Source: an uncultured Hyphomicrobiales bacterium
GTDB taxonomy: Bacteria > Pseudomonadota > Alphaproteobacteria > Rhizobiales > Xanthobacteraceae
Length of the DNA stretch: 61,896 nt
Reading direction: 5' to 3'
Assembly: GCA_903839845.1 (NCBI GenBank)
Contig: CAIMEA010000081.1
Span: 1 to 61,896, forward strand
Shown: one piece after another, positions 35,681 through 47,939 of the stretch
How positions within the stretch are numbered: the stretch's first letter is position 1
Layout of the letters: every line of letters begins with the position of its first letter
Notes under the pieces: generated by a model
Databases searched by the model: none
Told to the model about the DNA's origin: nothing
Seen by the model: only the letters and a program-made list of their open reading frames with translations
Position numbers and translations under genes: made by a program

Positions 35681-37384
35681 ATGACCGTTATTGGCTGGAT
35701 TCAAATTCTGCTGTTCTGCGCGATCATCGTCGCGCTGACGCCCCTCGTCGGCGGGTATATGACGCGCGTCTTTGCCGGCGAGCGAACATGGCTCTCGGCC
35801 GTGTTGCGACCCGTCGAGGCGGCGATCTATTGGGCCGGCGGCGTCGACGAGAAGCGCGAACAGCATTGGCTGACCTATACCGTCGCCATGCTGCTGTTCC
35901 ATGTCGGCGGTTTTCTCATTCTCTATGTCCTCCTGCGCGTGCAGGCCGCGTTGCCCTTTAATCCGGCCGAGCAATCCAACGTCGCGCCCGATCTCGCCTT
36001 CAACACGGCAATCAGCTTCATCACCAACACCAACTGGCAGAACTACGGCGGCGAGGGGACCATGTCCTACCTCACGCAGATGCTCGGCCTGACGCACCAG
36101 AACTTCCTGTCGGCGGCAACCGGCATTGTCCTCGCCGTAGCGCTGATCCGCGGCTTCGCCCGCGCCTCGGCCAAGACGGTCGGCAACTTCTGGGTCGATA
36201 TCACGCGCTGCACGCTCTATATCCTGCTGCCGATCTGCGTGGTCTATACGATCTTCCTGGTCTGGCAGGGCATTCCGCAGACGCTTCAGCCTTACGTCGA
36301 TGCGGCCACGCTGGAAGGCGCCAAGCAGACCATCGCGGTCGGCCCGGTGGCCTCGCAGGTCGCCATCAAGATGCTCGGTACTAATGGCGGCGGCTTCTTC
36401 AACGCCAATGCCGCGCATCCGTTCGAGAACCCGACCGCACTGTCGAACTTCGTCCAGATGATCTCAATCTTCGTCCTTGGCGCGGCGCTAACTAACGTGT
36501 TCGGTCGTATGGTCGGCAACCAGCGCCAGGGCTGGGCGATCCTGTCGGTGATGGGTATCCTGTTTGTCGCCGGCGTTGCTTTTTGCTACTGGGCGGAAGC
36601 CAACGGAACGGCCACGCTTGATGCGCTGGGCCTGACCGGCGGCAACATGGAAGGCAAGGAAGTCCGCTTCGGCATTGTCGCTTCGGCGCTGTTTGCCGTT
36701 GTCACCACGGCGGCGTCGTGCGGCGCCGTCAACGCCATGCATGACTCGTTCTCCGCGCTCGGCGGCATGATCCCGCTGATCAACATCCAGCTCGGCGAAA
36801 TCGTCATCGGCGGCGTCGGCTCCGGACTTTACGGCATGCTGCTGTTCGTCGTCGTGACGATCTTTATCGCCGGCCTGATGGTCGGCCGCACGCCGGAATA
36901 TGTCGGCAAGAAGATCGAGGCCAAGGAAGTCAAGATGGCCATGCTCGCCATCCTGGCCATGCCGTTGATGATGTTGGGCTGGACCGCGGTCGCCGCGGTC
37001 AATCCGCAGGCATTGCCGCAGCTCGGCAATTCGGGCCCGCACGGCTTCTCGGAGATGCTTTATCTCTACGTATCGAGCACCGGCAATAACGGCTCGGCCT
37101 TCGGCGGCATCACCGCCAACACGATGTTCTTCAACATCACCGGCGCGATCGCGATGTTCGTCGGCCGCTTCTTCATGATCATCCCGGCCATGGCGATCGC
37201 CGGTTCGCTGGTCGAGAAGAAGAGCATTGCCGCCTCGCTTGGCACATTCCCGACCACCGGCGAGTTGTTTGTCGGCCTTACTGTCGGCGTCATCCTGGTC
37301 GTCGGCGGTCTCACATTCTTCCCTGTGCTGGCACTCGGGCCGATCGTCGAGCATCTCGCGATGCTTGCCGGCACCGTGTTCTGA
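35681..37384 (+). CDS. kdpA: KdpA, K+-translocating subunit
   Basis: 567 aa polytopic inner-membrane protein related to the SKT/Trk channels, normal length (E. coli 557). It binds and conducts K+ for the KdpFABC ATPase. Filter-type and conserved segments are visible: [59 protein letters not shown] and [12 protein letters not shown]. Start ATG 35681 is well placed after the kdpF stop. It is the second structural gene of an intact kdpFABCDE operon, induced under K+ limitation through KdpDE in known systems. Confidence 0.97.
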   Translation: MTVIGWIQILLFCAIIVALTPLVGGYMTRVFAGERTWLSAVLRPVEAAIYWAGGVDEKREQHWLTYTVAMLLFHVGGFLILYVLLRVQAALPFNPAEQSNVAPDLAFNTAISFITNTNWQNYGGEGTMSYLTQMLGLTHQNFLSAATGIVLAVALIRGFARASAKTVGNFWVDITRCTLYILLPICVVYTIFLVWQGIPQTLQPYVDAATLEGAKQTIAVGPVASQVAIKMLGTNGGGFFNANAAHPFENPTALSNFVQMISIFVLGAALTNVFGRMVGNQRQGWAILSVMGILFVAGVAFCYWAEANGTATLDALGLTGGNMEGKEVRFGIVASALFAVVTTAASCGAVNAMHDSFSALGGMIPLINIQLGEIVIGGVGSGLYGMLLFVVVTIFIAGLMVGRTPEYVGKKIEAKEVKMAMLAILAMPLMMLGWTAVAAVNPQALPQLGNSGPHGFSEMLYLYVSSTGNNGSAFGGITANTMFFNITGAIAMFVGRFFMIIPAMAIAGSLVEKKSIAASLGTFPTTGELFVGLTVGVILVVGGLTFFPVLALGPIVEHLAMLAGTVF

Positions 37385-37407
37385 GCGGATCGATTGGAGT
37401 CAATGCC

Positions 37408-39480
<2,073 letters not shown>

Positions 39481-39491
39481 GGAGAGACATT

Positions 39492-40094
39492 ATGCTCAAG
39501 GAAATTCGCCCCGCCATCGTCGTCCTCGTCCTGCTGACGCTCATCACGGGTTTGGCCTATCCTTTGGCCATGACCGGCATCGCCGGCGCGATCTTTCCGA
39601 ACCAGGCGCAAGGCAGCCTGATCGAGAAGGACGGCAAGGTGATCGGCTCGGCGCTGATCGGCCAGTCGTTCACCAGCGACAAGTACTTCCACGGCCGGCC
39701 ATCGGCGACCAATGCGCCCGATCCGAAGGACGCCACCAAGACGGTTGATGCCCCTTACAATGCCGCCAATTCGATGGGCTCCAATCTCGGTCCGACCAGC
39801 AAGGCGCTGGCTGACCGGATCAAGGGCGACGTGGAAAGCCTGAAGAAGGAAAACGCGGCCGCCGCGATCCCGGTCGATCTGGTGACCACGTCGGGCAGCG
39901 GCCTCGACCCCGACATTTCCCCGGAAGCGGCGCGCTTCCAGGTGCCGCGGGTCGCCAAGGCGCGCGGCCTGCCTGAAACCAGCGTGCGTTCGCTGGTCGA
40001 GGGCCAGGTCGAGGGCCGCACTTTGGGCCTGCTCGGCGAGCCCCGGGTGAATGTACTCAGGCTCAACCTCGCACTCGATGCGATGAAGTCGTAG
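39492..40094 (+). CDS. kdpC: KdpC, accessory subunit of the K+ pump
   Basis: 200 aa, one N-terminal membrane helix (residues 6-27) and a soluble periplasmic domain with typical blocks [66 protein letters not shown] and [21 protein letters not shown] 39492 is preceded by GGAGAGA; an upstream TTG in frame has no ribosome site. It stabilises the KdpAB complex and raises ATP affinity in characterised systems. Confidence 0.97.
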   Translation: MLKEIRPAIVVLVLLTLITGLAYPLAMTGIAGAIFPNQAQGSLIEKDGKVIGSALIGQSFTSDKYFHGRPSATNAPDPKDATKTVDAPYNAANSMGSNLGPTSKALADRIKGDVESLKKENAAAAIPVDLVTTSGSGLDPDISPEAARFQVPRVAKARGLPETSVRSLVEGQVEGRTLGLLGEPRVNVLRLNLALDAMKS

Positions 40095-40116
40095 AATGCC
40101 CGACTAAAGGAGCGGC

Positions 40117-42786
40117 ATGGCCTTCGACCCCGCGCAACGCGCTTCGCCCGACGCCCTTCTTGCGCTCGCCCGCAAGGAAGGGCGCGGCCATTTGAAGATC
40201 TTTCTTGGCGCGGCGCCCGGCGTCGGCAAGACCTACGCCATGCTGGCGTCCGCCCAGAGCGAAAAGGCCGGCGGCCGGGACGTTGTTGCCGGACTGATCG
40301 AAACGCATGGCCGCCGCGAGACCGAACGCCAGTTAGAGGGCTTCGACGTCCTGCCGCGCCAGCCGATTGTCTATCGCAACCAGATCATGAAGGAGTTCGA
40401 TCTGGACGCGGCGCTCCAACGCCGGCCGGGGCTGCTACTGGTCGATGAATATGCCCACACCAACGTGCCGGGCAGCCGCCATCCCAAGCGCTGGCAGGAC
40501 ATCGACGAACTGCTCGCCGCCGGCATCGATGTCTGGACCACGCTCAACATCCAGCATCTGGAAAGCCTCAACGACGTTATCCTGAAGATCACCAAGGTCC
40601 GCGTGCGCGAGACCGTGCCGGACACGGTGTTCGACAAAGCCGATGAAATCATCCTGGTCGATTTTCCGCCCGACGAATTGCTCAAGCGTCTGGCGGAAGG
40701 CAAGGTCTATGTTCAGGACACCGCGGCGCGGGCGGTCGAAAGCTTTTTCAAGCCGCAGAACCTGACCGCGTTGCGCGAACTGGCGCTGCGCCGCGCCGCC
40801 GAACGGATCGACACCGACCTGGTGTCGCGCATGCAGGCGCACGCCATCGAAGGGCCGTGGGCGGCCGGCGAGCGTATTCTTGCCTGCATCGGGCCGGACT
40901 CCAACTCGCCCGCCGTGGTGCGCGCCGCCAAGCGCTTGGCCGATCTTATGGACGCGCCCTGGCTGGCCGTCACGGTCGAACGGCCGGGTAGCCATGTCGG
41001 CGACACCGCGCGGGCGCGGATCGACGAGGCCATGAAGCTGGCGCAGACGCTGGGCGGTGAAACCCAGACGCTGACGGGCAGCGATCTGCCGGAGGAAGTG
41101 CTGCGCTTCGCCAAATTCGAGAACGTGACGCAGATCGTCATCGGCCGCTCGCAGAGCGGCTTCTTCAGCGAACTGCTCGGCCGCTCCTTGCCGCGTGAGT
41201 TGTCGCGCCGCGCGCAGGACATCGCCATTCATCTGGTGACGCGGCAGTCGGAAGCGGCGCCGCCGCCGTTGCGCCGTCGTGCCGGATTCGCGCTTGCGCC
41301 GCTGCCGTTCTTTTATGCAACACTGGCGATTGCCGCCGCCGTCGCTATCGGCAAATTGCTGACCGCTTTGACGCCGATCCCCAATCTGTCGATGCTGTTT
41401 CTGGTCGCCGTTGTGCTGATGGCGGTGAATTATGGAATCGCGCCGGCGATTTATGCATCGGTCTTGTCCTTCTTCACCTTCAATTTCTTTTTCATTCCGC
41501 CGATCTACACTTTCACCATCGCCGAGCCCTATGAGCTGCTGGCGTTGGTGGTGTTTCTGATCGTGGCCGTGATCACCGCGGCGCTCGGCGGCCGCGTGCG
41601 CGAACAGGCGACGGTCGCCGCCGGCCGCATGCGCGCGACGCGCCGGCTTTATGAATTTACGCGCCGTCTGTCCGGGCTGGCGTCATTCGACGCGGTCGCC
41701 GAAGGCGCGGCGAGCGAGATCCATGCCAGTCTCGGCCGTGCCGTCGTCGTTCTGCTGGAAAGCAACGGCGAATTGGTCATGACCGCCGCATGGCCGCCGG
41801 AGGATGCGCTCGATGCCGCGCCGATGATGGCGGCCCACTGGGCGCTCACACATGGCGAACCGGCCGGCGCCGACACTGGCACCTTGCCGATCGTGCCGTG
41901 GTATTTCGTGCCGTTGCGCATCGGCGACAAGACGCTCGGCGTTATCGGCGTCGCCAGGCCGGATGGCGCGGCCGCGCTCGATTCGGAGGCGCGCGCTTTG
42001 CTCGATGCCTTGTCTGAGCAGGCCGCGGCGGCGCTGGACCGAGCCTCGATGGCGCGTGACATGGTCAGCGCCAAAACCGCGACCGAGACCGAGCGCGTGC
42101 GCAACACGCTGCTGGCATCGATCTCGCACGATTTCCGCACGCCGTTGTCGTCGATCCTGGGGGCTGCCACCAGTTTGATCGACTATGGCGACAAGTTGGA
42201 CGCCGCCGCCAAAACCGACATGTTGCGGCAGATCAAGCAGGAAACCGAGGGCCTCGACGAGATGGTGCGCAACTTGCTCGCGATTACGCGCATTGATTCG
42301 GGCGCGCTCGAACTGCGACGCGACTGGATCGATCTGCGCGAGATCGTCGATCGTGTCGTCAGCGCCACTCGCCGGCGCGGCGCGGCGCAGACCATTACCG
42401 TCGCGCTGCCGGCCGACCTGCCGCTGGTGCGCGCCGATGCCACTTTGGTCGAGCAGGCCATCGGCAATGTGATCGGCAACGCCATCGCGCACACGCCGCC
42501 GCAGACCAAAGTGCAGGTCGACGCAGTGATCGGTGGCGACACGGTGGCCTTAAGGTTCACCGACGACGGGCCGGGCATTCCGGCGCAGGCGCTGCCGCGG
42601 GTGTTCGAGAAATTCGTCAAGGCCGATACCTTGGCCGATGGCGGGCAGGGCACCGGATTGGGGCTGGCCATTGCCAAGGGCATCATGGAGGCGCATGGCG
42701 GTTCGGTTGCCGCCGAAAGTCCGCATGCGGCGGGGGCCGGCACGCGTATCGTTTTGACATTTCCCCGCCAGGACATTCCGGCATGA
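40117..42786 (+). CDS. kdpD: KdpD sensor histidine kinase
   Basis: 889 aa, normal length. The N-terminal KdpD domain has a Walker A GAAPGVGKT at residues 31-39, followed by a USP-like region, four membrane helices (about 400-500), a GAF-like part, and the HisKA domain with SHDFRTP (phospho-acceptor His671). The C-terminal HATPase has N (NVIGNAIAHTPP), DDGPGIP and GTGLGLAIAKG boxes. It senses K+ limitation and phosphorylates KdpE. The gene overlaps kdpE by four bases (ATGA). Confidence 0.97.
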   Translation: MAFDPAQRASPDALLALARKEGRGHLKIFLGAAPGVGKTYAMLASAQSEKAGGRDVVAGLIETHGRRETERQLEGFDVLPRQPIVYRNQIMKEFDLDAALQRRPGLLLVDEYAHTNVPGSRHPKRWQDIDELLAAGIDVWTTLNIQHLESLNDVILKITKVRVRETVPDTVFDKADEIILVDFPPDELLKRLAEGKVYVQDTAARAVESFFKPQNLTALRELALRRAAERIDTDLVSRMQAHAIEGPWAAGERILACIGPDSNSPAVVRAAKRLADLMDAPWLAVTVERPGSHVGDTARARIDEAMKLAQTLGGETQTLTGSDLPEEVLRFAKFENVTQIVIGRSQSGFFSELLGRSLPRELSRRAQDIAIHLVTRQSEAAPPPLRRRAGFALAPLPFFYATLAIAAAVAIGKLLTALTPIPNLSMLFLVAVVLMAVNYGIAPAIYASVLSFFTFNFFFIPPIYTFTIAEPYELLALVVFLIVAVITAALGGRVREQATVAAGRMRATRRLYEFTRRLSGLASFDAVAEGAASEIHASLGRAVVVLLESNGELVMTAAWPPEDALDAAPMMAAHWALTHGEPAGADTGTLPIVPWYFVPLRIGDKTLGVIGVARPDGAAALDSEARALLDALSEQAAAALDRASMARDMVSAKTATETERVRNTLLASISHDFRTPLSSILGAATSLIDYGDKLDAAAKTDMLRQIKQETEGLDEMVRNLLAITRIDSGALELRRDWIDLREIVDRVVSATRRRGAAQTITVALPADLPLVRADATLVEQAIGNVIGNAIAHTPPQTKVQVDAVIGGDTVALRFTDDGPGIPAQALPRVFEKFVKADTLADGGQGTGLGLAIAKGIMEAHGGSVAAESPHAAGAGTRIVLTFPRQDIPA

Positions 42787-43472
42787 GCAACAAGACACAG
42801 GTTCTGGTCGTCGATGACGAGGCCGCCATCCTGCGCTTTCTTAAGCCCGCGCTGGAAGCCAACAATTACGAGATGACGAGCGCCGGCACGGTGGCGGACG
42901 CGACCAAGCGCATCGCCGCCGAGTCGCCCGATATCGTGCTGCTCGATCTCGGTCTGCCCGATGGCGACGGCAAGGAGGTCATCAAGCGCGCGCGCGAATG
43001 GTCAGACGTGCCGATCATCGTGCTGTCGGCGCGTGAGCGCGAGACCGAAAAGATCGAGTCCCTCGACCTCGGCGCCGACGATTATATCAACAAGCCGTTC
43101 AATGTCGGTGAACTGCTGGCGCGCATGCGCGCCGCATTGCGCCACCGGATGCAGCGCAAAGCGGAAGTGCCGGTGCTGCGCGTCGGCAATATCGAGGTCG
43201 ACGCGGTGCGCCGCCGCGCCAACCGCGCCGGCGCGGAACTGAAGCTGACACCTAAGGAATTCGAACTGCTGTCGTTCCTTTCCAGGCATGCCGGCCGCGT
43301 GCTGACGCATCGGCAGATTCTGACCGCGGTCTGGGGCCCGGCGCACACCGAGGATACTCAGTATCTGCGGGTCTATGTCGGCCAGTTGCGGCAGAAAATC
43401 GAAGAGCACGCCGACGACCCGCGCATTATTCTGACTGAGCCGGGGATCGGCTATCGGATCGCCGATAGCTAA
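42783..43472 (+). CDS. kdpE: KdpE response regulator
   Basis: 229 aa OmpR-family regulator. The receiver domain has the acidic pair (VVDDE), phospho-acceptor Asp55 (IVLLDLGLPDGDG), and the conserved Lys of NKPF. The C-terminal winged helix has LTPKEFELLSFLSRHAGRVLTHRQIL and YLRVYVGQLRQKIE. It activates the kdp operon when phosphorylated by KdpD. It ends 18 bp from the convergent minus-strand pseudogene. Confidence 0.97.
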   Translation: MSNKTQVLVVDDEAAILRFLKPALEANNYEMTSAGTVADATKRIAAESPDIVLLDLGLPDGDGKEVIKRAREWSDVPIIVLSARERETEKIESLDLGADDYINKPFNVGELLARMRAALRHRMQRKAEVPVLRVGNIEVDAVRRRANRAGAELKLTPKEFELLSFLSRHAGRVLTHRQILTAVWGPAHTEDTQYLRVYVGQLRQKIEEHADDPRIILTEPGIGYRIADS

Positions 43473-43489
43473 CCCTTGGGCCGGATTCT

Positions 43490-43824
43490 TCAGACCAACA
43501 GTGTATTCACAATTGCCAAGTAGTCGTTCGCGCTGGGCGCATAGGGGCTGGTCCGGTTGAAGTGGCTGCGCGCCATGCCGTCGGCGAGTTCGTCGAGCGA
43601 CGACGCCCGGTCGCGGCTGCGAGACGGTCGGCTTTTTCTGCCGCATGCGGCGCGACCAGCGCGATGGTATGCGGCAGAGCGATTGCGACAATCAGCCCGT
43701 GATGCAAACCCTGGTCGCCGCATATGATGGAAACCGCGTGGGCCGGTCCGAGGCCCTTGTGGATGGCCGCGCGGCCGGCACGGCGGAACGAAATGTCGAT
43801 TTTGGTTCGCAAATTCATGGTCAT
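43490..43824 (-). pseudogene. Small gene of unknown family with a single-base frameshift
   Basis: ATG 43824 has an excellent ribosome site (GGAGGAAT). The first frame reads a coherent protein to about residue 68 (MNLRTKIDISFRRAGRAAIHKG, GLGPAHAVSIICGDQGLHHG, TIALVAPHAAEKADRLA). A different frame then continues coherently (RDRASSLDELADGMARSHFN, then APSANDYLAIVNTLLV) to a stop at 43490. One base appears missing near 43613-43625. Joined, the product would be about 111 aa. I do not recognise the family. It follows the NTF2-like gene on the same strand. Either a genuine lesion or a sequencing error explains it. Confidence 0.65.
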
Positions 43825-43913
43825 ATTCCTCCAGTGGTGCGCTCTCGCCGGCGCGATGTCGTCGCTGGCGCATTAGCGCGCTGGCATGGATCGTCATAAG
43901 AACGAAGCGGTGC

Positions 43914-44549
43914 TTACGGTTGGACGCTTGGCTCCTGCGCCAGCCAGCGGGCGCCGTCTTGATAAAGTTGCCGCTCGGCGGCGCTGTTCGGGTCGATCAG
44001 TCCTTTGGTCACGGACGCGCCGCCAAGCGTTTGAACGTAAGCGATGTGCCGGTAGCCTTCGGCGAAGCCGGCGAGACGGCGCGCATCGATCGTGGGCGGA
44101 TTGGCCGGATCGACGGCATCGATGCGGTCCTTGTCATAGACCGGGATGCGCTTCTGGATGCGCCAGGCGGCATCATGTTTGACGAAGAAATCGAAAAAGC
44201 GGCCATAGCAGGTCACATCAACCAAGGCGTTTTCGACCCGCGCGCGCAGTTGCAGCATGACCCGCGTGTCGGCGGTCGCACGCTCGCCGTTGACCTCGAC
44301 GCTCGACGTGCCAATAAAATGCAACGCCCGCGCCGCGCCGCCGAAACTGGCTTGCGAACGGTCGACGAATTCGTCGGCGCTGCCTTCAAACCATGTGGTT
44401 TGGATCGTCGCCGCCGGCGCGAACAAAGCGCGCAACCGGTCAAACCGGCCTGTGTCGCGGAACAAAGCCCAGTCGGCGACGACCGATCTGATGGCCTCGC
44501 GGTCCAAGGTCTGCGCGGCCGGAAAAGCGTCGGCTGCGGGGCCGCTCAC
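43914..44549 (-). CDS. SnoaL/NTF2-like protein, copy 1
   Basis: 211 aa in the nuclear-transport-factor-2-like cone fold (SnoaL_4 type). It has LDREAIRSVVADWALFRDTGRFDRLRALFAP near the N terminus and TTWFEGSADEFVD, a motif shared with the protein at 53374-53997 (TTWFEGTAAEFVD). Family members are often small lyases, isomerases or dioxygenase beta-like subunits; no reaction can be assigned. GTG 44549 overlaps the GST stop (GTGA), indicating coupling. The longer frame upstream merely shadows the GST gene. Confidence 0.8.
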   Translation of the reverse strand: MSGPAADAFPAAQTLDREAIRSVVADWALFRDTGRFDRLRALFAPAATIQTTWFEGSADEFVDRSQASFGGAARALHFIGTSSVEVNGERATADTRVMLQLRARVENALVDVTCYGRFFDFFVKHDAAWRIQKRIPVYDKDRIDAVDPANPPTIDARRLAGFAEGYRHIAYVQTLGGASVTKGLIDPNSAAERQLYQDGARWLAQEPSVQP

Positions 44550-45379
44550 GCCGGCACCGGCTGAAACTGAGCCTGCAACGACGCGACCTGACCGACCAGA
44601 TCCTGTAATTCGCCGCGAATCTTGGGGCCGTGTTTGGCCATCTCCTCGACCTCCTGCGGCTTCATCGGCGCGACGAGGCCGGCAATATAGCTCGGCAGTT
44701 GCTGGGTACGCTGCCACCATGCGCGCACCGCCGGCAGGTCCGCGATCCAGACGTCGAGCAGGCCGAGATAATAGAGCCGTGCGACATAGGGCATCATGTT
44801 GATGTCGGCGAGCGACAGGGCCTCGCCGAGTAGCCACGGGCCGCGGCCGGTCAAAGCCTTCTCCATGGATTTGAAGGCTTTGTAATAATTGGCGACCGCG
44901 TACAGCACAAAAGGCGACTGCGTGCCCAGCTCATAGGTCGATTTGAAGCGATCGCGGCGACGCGGATCGCCGATATTGCGGAACCGCACCTCGCGTTCTT
45001 CCGGCGTCGAATTTTTCAGTCGTTCGCGGAACATGGCCGAGAAGCTGATCTCGCTGATGCCTTCGTGCAGCCCTTCGTCGACCATCTTGCTCCACAGCCG
45101 CATCTGGGTCCGCAGAAAGGGGTCCGGCGGGATGAGCCGGGGCGTCGGATAGACATCGTCCAGATATTCGCAAATCAAAGTCGATTCGATGATCGCCTTG
45201 CCGTCATGGATCATCGCCGGAACGACGCCCTTGGGATTGATCTTCAGATAGTCGGACGCGTATTGCTCGTTACGGAAGAGATTAACTTCGACCGCCTCCC
45301 ACTCGAGGCCCTTCTCGCTCATGGTGATGCGGGCCTTCTGGCAGCATACCGAATTGCCGAATTGGTAGAAGGTGATCAT
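44546..45379 (-). CDS. Glutathione S-transferase, LigF/beta-etherase-like
   Basis: 277 aa, cytosolic GST with a thioredoxin-like N-terminal domain (SVCCQKARIT) and the cis-Pro/ES motif in NPKGVVPAMIHDGKAIIESTLICEYLDDVYP. That block and PPDPFLRTQMRLWSKMVDE resemble, from memory, LigF-type beta-etherases that cut lignin aryl-ether bonds; other GST families share parts of it. A helical C-terminal domain follows (SLADINMMPYVARLYYLGLL). It is between the FAD monooxygenase and the NTF2-like gene in one operon. The beta-etherase role is a hypothesis. Confidence 0.8.
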   Translation of the reverse strand: MITFYQFGNSVCCQKARITMSEKGLEWEAVEVNLFRNEQYASDYLKINPKGVVPAMIHDGKAIIESTLICEYLDDVYPTPRLIPPDPFLRTQMRLWSKMVDEGLHEGISEISFSAMFRERLKNSTPEEREVRFRNIGDPRRRDRFKSTYELGTQSPFVLYAVANYYKAFKSMEKALTGRGPWLLGEALSLADINMMPYVARLYYLGLLDVWIADLPAVRAWWQRTQQLPSYIAGLVAPMKPQEVEEMAKHGPKIRGELQDLVGQVASLQAQFQPVPA

Positions 45380-45425
45380 AAGCGGCTCTCATTTAAACGT
45401 TTGTCGGACGATGCTTTGGGCAAGG

Positions 45426-47117
45426 CTACACTGAATTTTGCAGTTCTGCTTCTTTCGCGCGGGGACTGCCACTCGCGGATTGTCTGGGTTCCGTATTGGG
45501 CGCGCCGGTTACGGTCGCGATCAATTTGTCCGCGTCGGCGGGCAGGGCATCGCCCCGCCAAGCGACGTGCTGATCGGGCCTGATAAGCGTGAAACGGGCT
45601 TCATAGCGGCCGCGCAGGCGATCGTCGGACAGTGTCAGGAATTTCACCGGGACGCCGAGCGCCTTTGCTTTGGCCAGGAATGCATCGGCATCCGACGCAT
45701 TGCCGTCGGCCATCAGCAGCGTAAAGCCTTCGCCGAAGTGATCGTAGAGCGACGAGCCATCGGCCAGCCAGAGATGTGGGGCCAGGCAGCCGGGATGCGC
45801 CGAGGGGAGGTAAAGCATGAAGTGATCTTTTGGCGGCGCGCTGCCGTCGTCCACCACAATCGGCGAGTCCTCATAACGCATGCCGAGGACGACGCCCAAT
45901 GTTCTAAATTCACGAACCTTGGTGGCGAGAATGATCTCGGATACTTCCCGGCGGGTGGCGTCACCGACCGCGCCGGGCTCTTCAAGCGCTGGCTGGACCA
46001 GCTGGTTCGATGTCGATTCAAAATTGGTGACCGCCTCGGCGATGGTGCGGACATGCACCTTGCGGCGCTCCTGCTCATAGGACGCGAGCAGTTCGCTGCC
46101 GCCCCAACCGCCGAGACAAGCGGCCATTTTCCAGCCGAGATCGACAGCGTCGCCGATGCCCATATTCATGCCAAAGCCGCCAAACGGCGGATGCAGGTGA
46201 CAGGCGTCGCCGGCAAGGAATATCCGGCCTTTCGCGTAACGGTCGGCGACCAGACGGTGGGCGACCCAAGGGTCGGTGCCGATAACCTCGATGTCCAGAT
46301 CGCTCAGCCCGGTGCCGCGGCGGATCAACTCGGCCGGGTCGATGGTGGCAGGGTCCACATCGCCGGCCAGTTTGGTCGCCATGAAGAACCACAGTCCACT
46401 CTCGTCCATGGGGCCGAGCAGCGACGGGACGTCGCTATTGACCATCCAGTACATCAGGGCCGGTTCGTGGATATTGCGGGCGGCGAGATCGGGTGCGCGG
46501 AAAATGACGCTGTAGTTTTGCGAATAGGAGCCCATGCCGGTCATGGTGGCGCCGATCGCGTCGCGGACCGCGCTGCGCGCGCCGTCGGCACCGATCAAAT
46601 AGGAAGCGATCTGTTCATAGGTTTTGCCGCTATCCAGGTCGCGAATTGTCACGGCGACTTGGTTGCCGTTGTCGGTCACGGACACAAATTCAGTTTTGAA
46701 GCGGATCGTGACGCCGGGAAGTGACTGGGCATAGCGTCGCAGGACGTCCTCAAGAATATATTGCGGCACCCATTGCGCTTCCTCGGAGTAGAGGTTGTTG
46801 CGAACCTTGCTCGCATTCATCGCATTTTCAAAACGGGCGAGGAGCGGTCCGTTCATCCGCGTCGCGAATACAACGGTCGCCGGCCGGTCCGGCGATATCG
46901 GCGAGGCGTCGCGCAGCGCATCGGCAAGACCCCAGCGGCGCAGGTGCTCGCGCGTGCGCACATTCGTCGTTTTTGCGCGCGGACTATAGCCGACGCGGTC
47001 ATTGCGTTCGATGACCAGGCACCGGACGCGACGACGGCCGAGTTCGATCGCCGCGGACAGGCCGACCGGGCCGGCCCCGACGATGATCACATCGAATTCA
47101 TTCTCGTCGGTGCGCAT
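45426..47117 (-). CDS. FAD-dependent aromatic monooxygenase (MhpA/PHBH-like)
   Basis: 563 aa class A flavoprotein hydroxylase. The Rossmann motif GAGPVGLSAAIELGRRRV is at residues 14-31, the DG motif is in YLIGADGARSAVR, and GDACHLHPPFGGFGMNMGIGDAVDLGWKM is the second FAD motif. A thioredoxin-like C-terminal part is typical of MhpA and phenol hydroxylases. It likely hydroxylates a phenolic ring before extradiol cleavage by the VOC enzyme encoded immediately upstream (42-bp gap). It is followed by the GST gene after 46 bp. Confidence 0.88.
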   Translation of the reverse strand: MRTDENEFDVIIVGAGPVGLSAAIELGRRRVRCLVIERNDRVGYSPRAKTTNVRTREHLRRWGLADALRDASPISPDRPATVVFATRMNGPLLARFENAMNASKVRNNLYSEEAQWVPQYILEDVLRRYAQSLPGVTIRFKTEFVSVTDNGNQVAVTIRDLDSGKTYEQIASYLIGADGARSAVRDAIGATMTGMGSYSQNYSVIFRAPDLAARNIHEPALMYWMVNSDVPSLLGPMDESGLWFFMATKLAGDVDPATIDPAELIRRGTGLSDLDIEVIGTDPWVAHRLVADRYAKGRIFLAGDACHLHPPFGGFGMNMGIGDAVDLGWKMAACLGGWGGSELLASYEQERRKVHVRTIAEAVTNFESTSNQLVQPALEEPGAVGDATRREVSEIILATKVREFRTLGVVLGMRYEDSPIVVDDGSAPPKDHFMLYLPSAHPGCLAPHLWLADGSSLYDHFGEGFTLLMADGNASDADAFLAKAKALGVPVKFLTLSDDRLRGRYEARFTLIRPDQHVAWRGDALPADADKLIATVTGAPNTEPRQSASGSPRAKEAELQNSV

Positions 47118-47159
47118 AAATCGGCCTTACTATAAGCGAGCGAACAGCCGGCCGCCGGC

Positions 47160-47738
47160 TCAGACCGGCAGGCCGATATTGGGGATCGTCGCCGGCAGAT
47201 AGGCGCCCGCGCGAATTTCTTTTTGCAGGTCCTTGAAATCGGTGCCGCCGTTGAAGGCATCGAACACGCGCGCCGGATCGAAAAACGTGCCGATCGGATT
47301 GGCGGCGAAATCGGGCGAGGTGCGCATGAACTCGGTCGACTTCTTCCAATCGGAAAAATTGTCGCTTTGCAGCTCGATATAATTGCCTTCCGGATCCTTG
47401 TAGTACAACGAGATGGTCAAGCCGTGATCGAGGCAGAAGGCCGGCTCGACATTCGCCTTGCGCATACGGTCGAAGGACGACATCAGGTCGCCGAAGCTTT
47501 CATATTCGAATGCGAAATGGTGCACGCCGTTATGGCCGGTCTTGTCCGGGTCGTCGGCGAGTTTGGGAACCGTCAGGAACGCGACGCGGTGATTGGCGGC
47601 ATCGTTGGTCGTCCATGCGGCGCCGGCGTCGCGAAACTGGACCTGGGCGCCTATGACAAGCCCATACCACGCGATCATCTCGTCGAGACGGGTCGTCTTG
47701 ATCGTCACATGATGCAGTGATGGCTTGATTGTCGTCAT
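47160..47738 (-). CDS. VOC-family extradiol dioxygenase-like protein
   Basis: 192 aa vicinal-oxygen-chelate fold. Likely metal ligands are His in LHHVTIKT (residue 9-10), His in GVHHFAFEY and Glu in GNYIELQSDNF, as in small extradiol dioxygenases. ATG 47738 has a GGGAGGT ribosome site. It is the first gene of the minus-strand operon and carries the shared LysR-type motif pair upstream (47831-47848). Ring cleavage of a catechol produced by the monooxygenase downstream is the likely role. Confidence 0.85.
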   Translation of the reverse strand: MTTIKPSLHHVTIKTTRLDEMIAWYGLVIGAQVQFRDAGAAWTTNDAANHRVAFLTVPKLADDPDKTGHNGVHHFAFEYESFGDLMSSFDRMRKANVEPAFCLDHGLTISLYYKDPEGNYIELQSDNFSDWKKSTEFMRTSPDFAANPIGTFFDPARVFDAFNGGTDFKDLQKEIRAGAYLPATIPNIGLPV

Positions 47739-47830
47739 GGTTACCTCCCGGGGTGGATTGCACCGCTTTTTATGGTGGCAATTCCATTGCGCATTTAGAG
47801 TTGCGCCGGAAGATGGCAGAACACAATGAT

Positions 47831-47848
47831 TGATACCGGATTGATATC
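47831..47848. promoter_or_regulatory. Motif pair TGATACCGG and ATTGATATC upstream of the VOC operon
   Basis: TGATACCGG at 47831-47839 is followed by ATTGATATC at 47840-47848. The same two words occur in the divergent region between the LysR gene and the TRAP operon (48910-48918 and 48939-48947). They are candidate LysR binding half-sites linking the two operons. Confidence 0.35.
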
Positions 47849-47939
47849 GCCCGGGCGGAGCTCATCCGCGGCCGAAAGCGGCGATTTTCCGTTGAAAATT
47901 CAGCCTTTCAGAATGGTTATCAGGGCCGGCTGAACGGCC

